Shown: positions 1 through 9,049 of the stretch, piece by piece
Numbering within the stretch: position 1 is the stretch's first letter
Layout: each line of letters starts with the position of its first letter
Assembly (NCBI GenBank): GCA_015232315.1
Contig: JADFZZ010000028.1
Coordinates: 1-64,000 of the forward strand
Source of the DNA: SAR324 cluster bacterium
GTDB taxonomy: Bacteria > SAR324 > NAC60-12
Direction: 5' to 3'
DNA: 64,000 nt
The notes under the pieces: model-generated
The model's input: the letters and a program-made list of their open reading frames with translations, nothing else
Told to the model about the DNA's origin: nothing
Database searches by the model: none
Position numbers and translations under genes: made by a program

Positions 1-55
1 GTTCCGCGCTGGTGCGATAGAAATCTTTGGAGGGGGATTTAAATGGTATTTTCAT
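1..55 (-). CDS. 5' end of an unidentified gene (partial, runs off window)
   Basis: An ATG at 53-55 on the minus strand is preceded by a strong Shine-Dalgarno (AGGAG, on the minus strand of about 62-66). Eighteen codons are readable before the window ends (it begins MKIPFKSPSK). It lies downstream of the acetyl-CoA carboxylase fusion and a small ORF, in the same direction, and so may belong to that transcript. Too little is visible to name a product. The call rests only on the ribosome binding site and the open frame. Confidence 0.5.
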   Translation of the reverse strand, partial: MKIPFKSPSKDFYRTSAE

Positions 56-126
56 AAGTAGCTCCTTTCTACGCCACCCTATAACTTTTAGTTTTTACAT
101 TGTCAGGTTTATTCTCGGACAGCCTC

Positions 127-372
127 CTAGGCACGGACAACCGGAGATTCCAGCGGACTGAACCACCAGAGCATTCCTTGCAAAATGAATACTTCAATGA
201 ACAACTTCGCAACATTACCGGTAAGAACAATCCATGAAATGCTCATGCGGGCCAATTCTATGAGGACATCCTCAATCACCCCCAGGACTTTGGTATTATG
301 CATTTTCCGGTAAAGTTTAAGACCGCATTGTGCCTGCTCATAACATTTTTCCAGAATATTCTCTATATCCAT
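127..372 (-). CDS. Small hypothetical protein, possibly membrane-associated
   Basis: An 81-residue open frame begins 22 bases after the stop of the acetyl-CoA carboxylase fusion, with GAGGG just before its ATG. The spacing suggests co-transcription. The N-terminal half looks helical and charged (ENILEKCYEQAQ). The C-terminal half is hydrophobic and aromatic (ISWIVLTG, FILQGMLWWF), so one membrane-associated or buried segment is possible. I recognise no family. A real small gene is more likely than chance because of its position and ribosome binding site, but this is not certain. Confidence 0.5.
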   Translation of the reverse strand: MDIENILEKCYEQAQCGLKLYRKMHNTKVLGVIEDVLIELARMSISWIVLTGNVAKLFIEVFILQGMLWWFSPLESPVVRA

Positions 373-394
373 ATACCCTCATGTGATTGGAAGT

Positions 395-3300
395 TCAGGC
401 AGTGACTGGTTCAATCACAAACAGCAAATCGCCACGACTCACAGTCTGTCCGTTATCTGCCATGATTTTTTTAACCGTGAACTGTTCAAAACCATGATAC
501 AAAGATTCACCATCAAGCCCCTTGTACATTTGCAAAGTCAATTCCGAGAAAACTTTCATGGATTCCATCAGACACATGACCTTGTCTCGATTAATCACTT
601 CGCCTTCCTTGATAAAAGGCGGATCCTCCGGAGAGTTTGCCCGATAAAAAGTTCCCATACGTGGAGAAATAACTTTGAGTTCATTGCTACCGGGCAAAGC
701 CAGAGATTCCTGTTCCGTGGAAGTTGATGCCGAACCGGAATACTCAATGGTTTGGCGAATCAGTTCATGTTCATCAATACGTTTCAGAAATTCTGGCAGA
801 AAATGGGTGTCATAATCACCGGAAGCAAAAACCTGGTCTTCAAGAATGTTCTGAACCAGCGCCTGATTGGTGGAAATCCCATGTACCTGAACCCGTTTGA
901 GGTATCCCAACAACCGCTTGATCGCGCTTTCACGATCTTTCCCCCAAACAACAATCTGCACAATCATGCTATCATAATACGGAGGAACCACCGAACCTTT
1001 TTCTACCGCGGTGATGACGCGAACATGCTGTTCCGCAGGTAAAAACAATTCTGAGAGATACCCGGGATCAGGAAGAAAAACGATAGACCCGCTTGTATTT
1101 TTTTCCACCCGTTCCGCATTGATTCGCCATTCAATCGAATGACCATCCTGCCGAACATCAAGATCCTCGATGCTTTCACCGGAAGCGATACGGAACTGCT
1201 GATGCACCAGGTCAATGCCTGAAGTCATTTCTGAAACAGGATGTTCCACTTGCAAGCGGGTATTCATTTCCATGAAATACACCTTTTTTTCTTTCCGATC
1301 ATAAATAAACTCCACAGTTCCGGCACCAATATAGTCAATCCCATTGATTAACGTATTGGTGTATTTGTAAAGCTGTTTGAGAATTTTATCAGGGACATTG
1401 CTGGCACTTTCCTCAATGATTTTCTGAAATTTCCGTTGAACAGAACAATCCCGAACACCAAGAATTTTTGAATTCCCATGGGTATCGCGCAAGATCTGAA
1501 CTTCCAGATGTCTCATCGAGCGAATGTAACGTTCCAGATATAAATCCCCATTGCCGAAAGCGCTGAGGGCTTCCTGAGACATGCGTGAATAGAGCGGGAT
1601 GAATTGCGCGGGATCCTCCACCACCATGATGCCTTTCCCGCCGCCGCCATGCGCGGCTTTGATCAATACAGGAAAACCAATATCTTCCGCCACAGCCTTG
1701 GCATGCACTGGATCACTCAAAACACCGTCACTGCCTGGAACCACTGGAACCTTGAGCTTTTTTGCTGTTTCAATCGCATTCGTTTTATTCCCCATCAGAT
1801 GCATCGTCATTGCGTGAGGACCAATAAAATTGAAACCATGCGTCCTGCATATTTTGGCATACGCCGGATTTTCCGATAAAAATCCGATTCCGGGATGAAT
1901 GGACTGGGCATTTTCCTGTTCTGCCACCCGGATCACACTCATGGCATTCAAATAACTTTCCTGCGGAGTATTGCCGCCAATACACACCAGCCTGTCATTG
2001 GCGGTGAGTAACCTGGTGGGATAACTTTCAATATCGGCATCAGACTGAACAAGAATCACAGTCAACCCTGAATCATGAGCCCCCTGAATCAGGCGTGCGG
2101 CAGTGCATCCCCTGGCGTGAATCAACACATTTTCCAGTTTTTTGACATGGAGTTGTTCACTGATTTCGTCCTGGGTTTCATCAATGTGTGATTCAGCGGA
2201 GGGCCGATATTCTCCGGTCAGAATGCTGGAAATCACCTTTTTTACCGTTAATTCCGCTTTAGGGATTTCGGGATCAATTTCATGCAAACGCTCATCAATA
2301 TTCTGATCAAAAGGGTTTTGAACCAGGCCATTCATGCTACCTTGACGAACAGACAAATAATTGGAGAGAATCGCACTGGCCTGCAAATGACTCTCAACCA
2401 CCAACTGCCCGGCAAAGGGCATGACAGAACCTGACAGATAATAGGTTCTGACCAGAATATGCGTGACAAAACTGGCTTGTGAACCACCCGTACAATCGCG
2501 AAAACCAAAACAAATCACAGGCAGATCATGGTCTTTCACAAAACGAGTGATACGGTCATTCACCACCGCCATGGAAAACAATGATCCCGGTCCTTCTTTA
2601 GTTTGCATTCCGCCTGAAGAAATAAACATGACAACAGGCAGTTTTTGTTCCGCGCAATCCACCAGCAATTTACACACTTTTTCTCCGCTGGCCATATCAA
2701 AGGCCCCAGCCTGAAACAATGAGTTGCTGACGACCAGGCCTACTTTACGTTTGAGATTTCCATCTTCGTAAGTCGCCATCCCGGTAATCACGCCACAGGG
2801 ACGAATCTGGTTATCAATCGCCTTTTCAATGGATTTACGGAATCCGGGAAAACGAACAGGGTCGCTGGTCATCAGATCCTGATAGGTTTCTTTGAAATCG
2901 GTAAAAAATTCCTGAATGATGGTATCAGGCGCAAGGGCTGTCTTTTTGTATTCACGGAGCAGATTAAAAATCAGCAGATCTTTATAGGCTCGATCCAGCC
3001 GATTCCAGAAATCGCGGATACCAATATTTTTCGGAGTGATTCGACCGTCAAACGGAACATTTTCAGACTGACTTCTGTGCAATCCGGGCAACAGATTGGA
3101 AAAATAATAACTGACCAGCGCAAACAAAGGTGGACTGAGGCGAGGAAACACCATGCGCTTCCAATCACTCACAGTTTTCATTATCTGATCACAATTTTTC
3201 TGACGGATAAAAACCACCAGCCATTTGAAAAAACTGTCCCTGATCACATCACTCTTGTAATTGAGCGATTGTTTTTCAAAAGCCTGCATTGCCAGGTCAA

Positions 3301-4933
3301 ATGCCCGTTCAAATAACATTGCGACGGAATTCTGGGAAATCTGGTTGGTACCTTTGAGTTCTCCCGCAATCATCGACAGACTTTCCATCACATTGTCATA
3401 CAAGAGATCAAACAAAATGATGTTCTGGAAAGAATTCTGAAATCCCAGGAGAATATCTTTGTCCTGCAGAATCTGGAGAATATTGTAGGCATGAGTCACT
3501 GGACGATTTTCAATTTGCTTCAGATATTCATGCAACTGAATCAGATTTTCTGAAGCATCCTCTTTCCAGTAATTATAAAGATAGACCAGAATTTCCATGG
3601 TCATTTTATCCACGGCCTGCCCAAAATTTTCCTTGGGATCTCCCATGAAAAATGTCGCGATCTTTCCACGCTCTTTGCCACGGTTATCACGGGCATCCCG
3701 ATATTCCTGAAAGCTTCTGTTCAAATTTTCATTATAGCGAATTTCCAGCGGGGTCTTTACCCATTTCTGGAACTTTTCCTGGCGTTCACTGGCCAAACGT
3801 TCATTAAGACGGCCTTCCGGAATTTTCAGGTGGCTCAGGCGGGAATAATTAAGAATGGATTGACTTGAAATGCGATTACGCAACTTCAGATAACGCATGA
3901 AACGGTACACACTGCCAAACACGTTCAGAATCCCTGTGGGTGATCTGTCAGCAATCCGGTTTTCTTCGACCAGCAGTTCAGAAGGATCCAGATAGTGTTT
4001 GATGCTTTCCTTGTAATGATCAAAAAACAATTCGTGCGTTCGCAAAAACACTTTCGCGTTTTTTTCGATACATTCAATAGAACTCAATATCGCGGCACGC
4101 AAATTGGGCAGCAAGTGATGTTCATTGGGGCTATAGTTGATGATGCCATCGAGATAGCCTCCGGCAAACAGTTCATAGGAAGAAATCCCCACGTATTTTG
4201 CGCATTCCTGCCAAGACAAATTGTAGTTCCGGGAAATACTGCTCAAGCCCTTGGGATGGATGGTATTAAACACCCCGTCCTTGACAGACAACAGAATATT
4301 GGTGGTTGCCAACGGAATGGCCCCGCCACTGTAGCCATGTCCATAAACAATGCCGACAGAGGGAAGCTGTAAATTGGCCATTTCCGCAATCAGAAAAGAA
4401 ATGCTATGGGCCTGATTATCCAGGTTTGCCTCAAGATCCGCCGCCGCACCGGGAGTGTCCATAAACGTCACAATAGGCATGCCATGCGATGCGAAAAACC
4501 GGGCTTTTTCAGCAGCCAGCCGATGATGATGAGGATACCAGATTCCCTGACGAAATCGACGGTCCTGCGCAATGAATCCCAAACGCCGGATTCTTCCCTC
4601 ATGTGAAAACTCCATCTCCGCAAAATACAATGGACCATGAGTGGATTCATCTATGATTTTTCCGCCCAGTTGCCTGATAAGTTCAGGCGCGCTCAAGCGT
4701 TTCTGATTTTCGGAAGGCATGACTGTCTGCTGAATGTAGGCATCCACCTCCAGGGTTTCAAGGTGTTTGATGCGACTTTCGATATGGTCGCGATTCAACA
4801 AGCCTTCAATTCCACTTTCATTGAAGTAGGGGGGACATTTCCCGGGAACCAGTGACAGATCACTGGAAATCCGTTCCGCTTCCAGAAATACTGAAAGAGA
4901 AGACGGCTCAACACGTTTTTTTTTCTGTGCCAT
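395..4933 (-). CDS. Multidomain acetyl-/acyl-CoA carboxylase (CT-CT-BC-BCCP fusion)
   Basis: A 1512-residue protein joining all parts of a biotin-dependent acyl-CoA carboxylase. Residues ~85-300 resemble a carboxyltransferase half (AccA-like; PGAAAD, GHGYSGGAIP). Residues ~300-700 are a long helical region of unknown role. Residues ~710-870 resemble the other carboxyltransferase half (AccD-like; SSGGMQTKEG, TGGSQASF). Residues ~935-1390 are biotin carboxylase (AAHGGGGKGI near 1093-1102, EMNTRLQVEHPVSE near 1222). Residues ~1420-1512 are the biotin carrier with MESMKV, predicted biotinyl-lysine K1460. It would make malonyl-CoA (or a related acyl product) for fatty acid synthesis in the cytoplasm. 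The start is ATG with AGGAG upstream. The domain order differs from eukaryotic ACC (BC-BCCP-CT). Substrate specificity cannot be read from sequence; acetyl-CoA is the default assumption. Confidence 0.9.
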   Translation of the reverse strand: MAQKKKRVEPSSLSVFLEAERISSDLSLVPGKCPPYFNESGIEGLLNRDHIESRIKHLETLEVDAYIQQTVMPSENQKRLSAPELIRQLGGKIIDESTHGPLYFAEMEFSHEGRIRRLGFIAQDRRFRQGIWYPHHHRLAAEKARFFASHGMPIVTFMDTPGAAADLEANLDNQAHSISFLIAEMANLQLPSVGIVYGHGYSGGAIPLATTNILLSVKDGVFNTIHPKGLSSISRNYNLSWQECAKYVGISSYELFAGGYLDGIINYSPNEHHLLPNLRAAILSSIECIEKNAKVFLRTHELFFDHYKESIKHYLDPSELLVEENRIADRSPTGILNVFGSVYRFMRYLKLRNRISSQSILNYSRLSHLKIPEGRLNERLASERQEKFQKWVKTPLEIRYNENLNRSFQEYRDARDNRGKERGKIATFFMGDPKENFGQAVDKMTMEILVYLYNYWKEDASENLIQLHEYLKQIENRPVTHAYNILQILQDKDILLGFQNSFQNIILFDLLYDNVMESLSMIAGELKGTNQISQNSVAMLFERAFDLAMQAFEKQSLNYKSDVIRDSFFKWLVVFIRQKNCDQIMKTVSDWKRMVFPRLSPPLFALVSYYFSNLLPGLHRSQSENVPFDGRITPKNIGIRDFWNRLDRAYKDLLIFNLLREYKKTALAPDTIIQEFFTDFKETYQDLMTSDPVRFPGFRKSIEKAIDNQIRPCGVITGMATYEDGNLKRKVGLVVSNSLFQAGAFDMASGEKVCKLLVDCAEQKLPVVMFISSGGMQTKEGPGSLFSMAVVNDRITRFVKDHDLPVICFGFRDCTGGSQASFVTHILVRTYYLSGSVMPFAGQLVVESHLQASAILSNYLSVRQGSMNGLVQNPFDQNIDERLHEIDPEIPKAELTVKKVISSILTGEYRPSAESHIDETQDEISEQLHVKKLENVLIHARGCTAARLIQGAHDSGLTVILVQSDADIESYPTRLLTANDRLVCIGGNTPQESYLNAMSVIRVAEQENAQSIHPGIGFLSENPAYAKICRTHGFNFIGPHAMTMHLMGNKTNAIETAKKLKVPVVPGSDGVLSDPVHAKAVAEDIGFPVLIKAAHGGGGKGIMVVEDPAQFIPLYSRMSQEALSAFGNGDLYLERYIRSMRHLEVQILRDTHGNSKILGVRDCSVQRKFQKIIEESASNVPDKILKQLYKYTNTLINGIDYIGAGTVEFIYDRKEKKVYFMEMNTRLQVEHPVSEMTSGIDLVHQQFRIASGESIEDLDVRQDGHSIEWRINAERVEKNTSGSIVFLPDPGYLSELFLPAEQHVRVITAVEKGSVVPPYYDSMIVQIVVWGKDRESAIKRLLGYLKRVQVHGISTNQALVQNILEDQVFASGDYDTHFLPEFLKRIDEHELIRQTIEYSGSASTSTEQESLALPGSNELKVISPRMGTFYRANSPEDPPFIKEGEVINRDKVMCLMESMKVFSELTLQMYKGLDGESLYHGFEQFTVKKIMADNGQTVSRGDLLFVIEPVTA

Positions 4934-5148
4934 AAAACTCCTGATTGTTATTGAAATATTTGTTCAAAAATATACTTGATTTGTAGTCTTCTCCGGTATT
5001 CCATTTCCGGAAACTTTATATTTTCAGGGTCTATGAAAATAGAAGGCAGATAACCGCTTCATGTGATCCTCTCAGGGTAGTGGGATCAACCCCCGGTTCC
5101 TTCCATTTTCAGTCAACATTAACCTCACTCTGGAGTGATATATCTGAA

Positions 5149-5703
5149 TTAAAACGATAATACCAGCATGGGTGTCGCAACAATTTCGGCCTTTTGCCGC
5201 CCAAAGAGTAACTCCACCAGTTTCAACGCAAACTCCAGGGCTGTGCCCGGTGCCTGACTGGTCACACATGTTCCATCGACAACCACACGGTCCGGCTTCA
5301 AATTAACCAGTTTTTCATTGAATGCCGGATGACAGGTGGCCTGCATGTTTTCAAGCAACCCATGTGTCTGCAACACCACTGCGGGCGATGCGCACATCGC
5401 ACCATATAATCGACCTGAAGCCTTCTGTGCGCGCAACAATGAAATGAGTTCCGGATTATCCCTTAGATGTTCCGCACCGGGCATCCCGCCTGGCAGAACA
5501 ATCAAATCATAGACTGTCTTCTGACAATCGCTGATATGTTGATCCGCAACCATTCTGACGCCCCGCGAAGCAGTAATCTGGAGTGACTCTCCAACAGAAG
5601 CAACCGTCACATCGGCACCAGCCCGACGCAACACATCAATCAGGCAAACCGCTTCAATTTCTTCAGTACCGTCCGCAACCGGAATCAAGATTTTTTTTCC
5701 CAT
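5149..5703 (-). CDS. DJ-1/PfpI family protein (YajL/ThiJ-like)
   Basis: 184 residues, the usual length for the DJ-1 clade. The catalytic-type cysteine is C104 in GAMCASPA, and the conserved glutamate near the N-terminus is in DGTEEIEA (E17, matching E18 of human DJ-1). LIVLPGGMPGAEHL is the family signature. Known members act as cytoplasmic redox-sensitive chaperones or deglycase/glyoxalase-like enzymes; the exact activity is debated in the literature and cannot be set here. It lies upstream of the carboxylase gene on the same strand, with a ~215-base gap, so linkage is loose. Confidence 0.88.
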   Translation of the reverse strand: MGKKILIPVADGTEEIEAVCLIDVLRRAGADVTVASVGESLQITASRGVRMVADQHISDCQKTVYDLIVLPGGMPGAEHLRDNPELISLLRAQKASGRLYGAMCASPAVVLQTHGLLENMQATCHPAFNEKLVNLKPDRVVVDGTCVTSQAPGTALEFALKLVELLFGRQKAEIVATPMLVLSF

Positions 5704-5832
5704 TCACACCGTTCCCTTCAAGTTATTCTTCAATAAATCATAATTTCTCATTCATCACACACATCTCCAATTAACAAGATTTTTATCCTGTGACAAAGAC
5801 GGGAATCAGAGAAGTCTTGCTTAATAAAACTG

Positions 5833-7755
5833 TCAGATAGCATCCTTTGCGTTCTGAAGAAATAGCAGGAAGGCTTCAGGAGAGTAAATACCGGCATGTT
5901 TTCCAAGGACGGCATTATCCGGCGAAAGGATCACGTAAAAGGGAAGTGCAATCGTATTAAACCGATTCATTTGCAACTGCTGATTTTCTTCATAGCCCTC
6001 ACCGCCATCCGTATAGAGCTGGACCAGAATAAAATTCTCTCTGAGCATTTCGAAGACCCGCGGTGCGGCAAATACATTTTTTTCCATCCACCGACAATTG
6101 ACACAGGTATAGCCCGTAAAATCAATGAATACCGGTTTATGTTGTTCGTTAGCTTTGATCAAGGCCATGTCCAGATTTCTTTCCCACGGCAATTCATGGA
6201 CTCGTTCCACAGCCATCGGTTTCCCTAATGTCAGCGCGGCAATAGGCGGAGGTAGATAGGACTCCGTCCAGGTATCCAGAATACGCCCGCTGGCACCGGC
6301 CAGAAGATAACATGAAAAAGCGGTGAATGACACAGCGACAGCAATGGCTGAGGGTTCTGGAATTAACTTTTCACGAAGCGCCTGGATTCCGCCCAAGGAA
6401 ACCATCGCCATGAGCAGTGCAATGATCCCCCAGCAAGCCAACACCACCTCGCGATCCAGTATCCCCCATTGCCAGATCAGATCGGAATTGCTGAGAAATT
6501 TGAAAGCTGCCCCAATTTCAACCAACCCCAACAGGATTTTCACTCGCACCATCCATGGCCCCCTGGCTTGCATCATCATTGGGATCCAACGTGGAAATAA
6601 TGCCAGAAGCATAAATGGTAGCGCAAACATAAAAGAAAAGACCAGCATCCCCAGAACCGGCCAGAACCATTGTCCCTGAGCCGCCGCAATCAGCAAGGTT
6701 CCAACAAATTGCACCGTGCAGGTAAACGCTGTCATGGTAAACGCCACCCCCATCAACAGCACACTGATCCACCCCTTGAGATGACGAGAGAGAGAATCCA
6801 CTGACTGAAGCCAGGCACCTGGCAACTGAAGCTCAAAGAAGCCCATAAAACTCAGACCGAACACAATAAACAGCAACGCGATTGCCAGATTAACCCATGG
6901 ATTTGAGGCAATCTGCAAGGTTCCCGCTGCGCCCAAAACAGAGGTAAGTATCAATCCTGTGGCCGTATACGTCACCATAATTCCCGCACCAAAAGTCAAC
7001 GCCAGACGCAACAATTCGCGATGCGATTTTTGAGATTGTCTGGAAAAAAACGACATGGTGATCGGTATCATCGGAAACACACATGGTGTGAACCAGGCCA
7101 GCATCCCCATGACGCCGGCAAGAATTATGAATCTGAATATTCCCTGTGACGTTGCTTGTTCAATCGATCCAGCATCAGGCAACCATTGACCTTCTGTGGG
7201 AAGAGAGTCGATAGTCCTGTCCATGAACGCAAAAGGAGAACGAATTTCTCCGGTTGAAACTTTGAGCGGAATTTCCAATGTTTCTTTTTTGGGAGGAAGA
7301 CAAATTTTATCACTGCATGTCTGATAGAAAATTGTGGCGGACAAGATCATGTTCTCAGGCGACATGCTGGAAGGAACCTGAAAATTCTGATAAAACCTGA
7401 CCTTGTGTTCATGAAACGCCAGAACCAATCCAATTGCGGGATCTTCCTGCACAATGGGGTTGGTTTCATAAACCGGTCCTTTGGTGATCAGGGAGTTTGC
7501 CTTCCATTCAATCTTTGTAGGCGGTGGGGCCAATTCTTCTTCAGAGGGGACCAGGGAGTAGATATGCCATCCTGTGGCCACAGTCACTTCAATCACACCC
7601 CGTAATTCTTCCCCCGGATGTGATTCTTCAGGGACCATATAACCACTGAAAGTCACGAGTGTCGCAGGTATAGATTCATCAAATTGTGCCCATATCCGTT
7701 GCTCAGCACATGGTAACAACATCAATAATATTTGCCCAATTATCAACCATCGCAT
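5833..7755 (-). CDS. dsbD: Thiol:disulfide interchange protein DsbD
   Basis: 640 residues with the full three-part DsbD plan. The signal peptide is at 1-23. The periplasmic alpha domain carries the cysteine pair C147/C152 in TCSDKICLPP. The multi-spanning core has C225 in WFTPCVFPMIP and C346 in FTCTVQFVG. The C-terminal thioredoxin-like gamma domain has CVNC at 551-554. DsbD passes electrons from cytoplasmic thioredoxin across the inner membrane to periplasmic reductases (DsbC and cytochrome c maturation partners). All six catalytic cysteines are present, so it should work. The Shine-Dalgarno before the ATG is weak. The gene is flanked by the DJ-1 gene and by divergent fliG. Confidence 0.93.
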   Translation of the reverse strand: MRWLIIGQILLMLLPCAEQRIWAQFDESIPATLVTFSGYMVPEESHPGEELRGVIEVTVATGWHIYSLVPSEEELAPPPTKIEWKANSLITKGPVYETNPIVQEDPAIGLVLAFHEHKVRFYQNFQVPSSMSPENMILSATIFYQTCSDKICLPPKKETLEIPLKVSTGEIRSPFAFMDRTIDSLPTEGQWLPDAGSIEQATSQGIFRFIILAGVMGMLAWFTPCVFPMIPITMSFFSRQSQKSHRELLRLALTFGAGIMVTYTATGLILTSVLGAAGTLQIASNPWVNLAIALLFIVFGLSFMGFFELQLPGAWLQSVDSLSRHLKGWISVLLMGVAFTMTAFTCTVQFVGTLLIAAAQGQWFWPVLGMLVFSFMFALPFMLLALFPRWIPMMMQARGPWMVRVKILLGLVEIGAAFKFLSNSDLIWQWGILDREVVLACWGIIALLMAMVSLGGIQALREKLIPEPSAIAVAVSFTAFSCYLLAGASGRILDTWTESYLPPPIAALTLGKPMAVERVHELPWERNLDMALIKANEQHKPVFIDFTGYTCVNCRWMEKNVFAAPRVFEMLRENFILVQLYTDGGEGYEENQQLQMNRFNTIALPFYVILSPDNAVLGKHAGIYSPEAFLLFLQNAKDAI

Positions 7756-7889
7756 ATTTACCCAAATTTATTCTTGATTTCACAATATCAAATATCTATC
7801 TTCGCCCTGAGACATCAGGTATGTGGCGATTGTATAAACACTCAACAAAATAACAAGGTGCATATTCCTGATCAAACTGAACATTATGA

Positions 7890-7918
7890 TTGTTGAAACC
7901 AGCAAACTGGTTTACAAT
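7890..7918 (+). promoter_or_regulatory. Candidate fliG promoter with palindrome in the spacer
   Basis: A -35-like TTGTTG (7890-7895) and a -10-like TACAAT (7913-7918) are 17 bases apart. The spacer holds a perfect inverted repeat, AAACCAG-CAAA-CTGGTTT (7896-7913), the size of a dimeric repressor site. It sits about 75 bases before the fliG ATG. The -35 is poor (3 of 6), so the site may need an activator or may not be used. Confidence 0.35.
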
Positions 7919-7991
7919 CTGCGTAATTGTTCATTGGTATGACTTCTAAAAAATTACAGCTCACTATTTCAGAATACACAGGGAGACCGAT

Positions 7992-9005
7992 ATGAGTGTT
8001 GGGAAAATGACCGGACCCAAAAAAGCCGCAATTCTGTTGCTGGCCATGGGAGAAGAAGGCGCTTCGGAGATCATGAAAAATCTGGAGGAATCTGAAATCC
8101 AGCAAGTTGGTTATTACATGACACGTTTCACAGACGTCTCTCCTGAAGAGCTCGATATCGTGCTTGAAGAATATTACAGAAAATCCGTCATTCAGGAAGA
8201 AGGTGTCAATATCAGCGCATCCGGCGATTTTGTGCGCAATGCCTTGACCAAGGCTCTTGGAACAGAACGTGCCAGAGATCTGGTGGATAACCTCAAAGCA
8301 CATCAGGAAGAAGGCGCTCTTGATTCACTTAAGTGGATGGACCCCAAAATCATTGCCAGTTACATTGTCAACGAGCATCCCCAAACAATCGCGTTGATCA
8401 TGGCTCACCTTACCGACATGGAACAGGCCTCCACCGTGTTGCGAGAACTGCCAGAAAACCTTCAGGCAGATGTCGTGTATCGTATGGCGGTTCTGGAAAG
8501 TATTCCTCCTGGTGTTATCGCTGAAATGGACGAAGTGCTTTCTGAAGAAATGAAAACCGCTGGCGGTATTGGAACCAAGGTTGGAGGTGTGGAATCTGTG
8601 GCTGAAATTCTCAATACCCTGGATAAAGCCTCCGAAACCCGGATTCTGGCCACCATCGAGGAAAGTAATCCCGACCTGGCAGAACAAATTCGGGAATTGA
8701 TGTTTACCTTTGATGATTTGGTACTCATCGACAGTCGACAGATGCAGATGGTACTCAAAGAAATCGATCAGTCAGAACTTATTCTGGCATTGAAAACTGC
8801 CAGCGAATCAGTCAAGGAATTGATTTTCAGCAGCATGTCTTCTCGTGCGGCTGAAATGATCAAAGAAGATCTTGAAGTGATGGGACCTGTAAAAGTTTCG
8901 GATGTTGAAGGTGCCCAACAAAAAATTATTCAGATCGTTCGAAAGATGGAAGACGAAGGAAAAATTGTGGTCAGTGGGCGAGGAGGTGGCTCCGAAGTGG
9001 TTTAA
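7992..9005 (+). CDS. fliG: Flagellar motor switch protein FliG
   Basis: 337 residues, the typical FliG length. The N-terminal domain (1-100) binds the MS ring. The middle domain carries EHPQT at 128-132. A Gly-Gly linker lies at 191-199. The C-terminal domain starts with MFTF (237-240, the MFxF motif) and contains the charged residues that face the MotA stator (ESNPDLAEQIRELMF, FDDLVLIDSRQMQ). FliG converts ion flow into torque and sets rotation direction. ATG with GGGAG upstream. No other flagellar gene lies next to it; both neighbours are on the other strand. The main motility cluster must be elsewhere, and this may be a second fliG copy. Confidence 0.95.
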   Translation: MSVGKMTGPKKAAILLLAMGEEGASEIMKNLEESEIQQVGYYMTRFTDVSPEELDIVLEEYYRKSVIQEEGVNISASGDFVRNALTKALGTERARDLVDNLKAHQEEGALDSLKWMDPKIIASYIVNEHPQTIALIMAHLTDMEQASTVLRELPENLQADVVYRMAVLESIPPGVIAEMDEVLSEEMKTAGGIGTKVGGVESVAEILNTLDKASETRILATIEESNPDLAEQIRELMFTFDDLVLIDSRQMQMVLKEIDQSELILALKTASESVKELIFSSMSSRAAEMIKEDLEVMGPVKVSDVEGAQQKIIQIVRKMEDEGKIVVSGRGGGSEVV

Positions 9006-9014
9006 GCCTCAATA

Positions 9015-9049
9015 TTTAACAGGCAGCGATCTGATTGCGGCCTGTTAAA
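9015..9049. terminator. Hairpin between convergent fliG and the ParA-like gene
   Basis: A perfect 10-bp inverted repeat (TTTAACAGGC at 9015-9024, GCCTGTTAAA at 9040-9049) with a 15-base loop. It lies exactly between two convergent stop codons and overlaps the stop of the minus-strand gene. There is no long T tract on either side, so it is at best a modest bidirectional terminator or an mRNA 3'-end stabiliser. Confidence 0.45.

Noticed and set aside
5052-5098. Bulged hairpin between the DJ-1 and carboxylase genes
   Set aside because: Only 5- and 6-bp arms (AACCG/CGGTT, TGATCC/GGATCA) with large bulges and no U tract; too weak to call a terminator.
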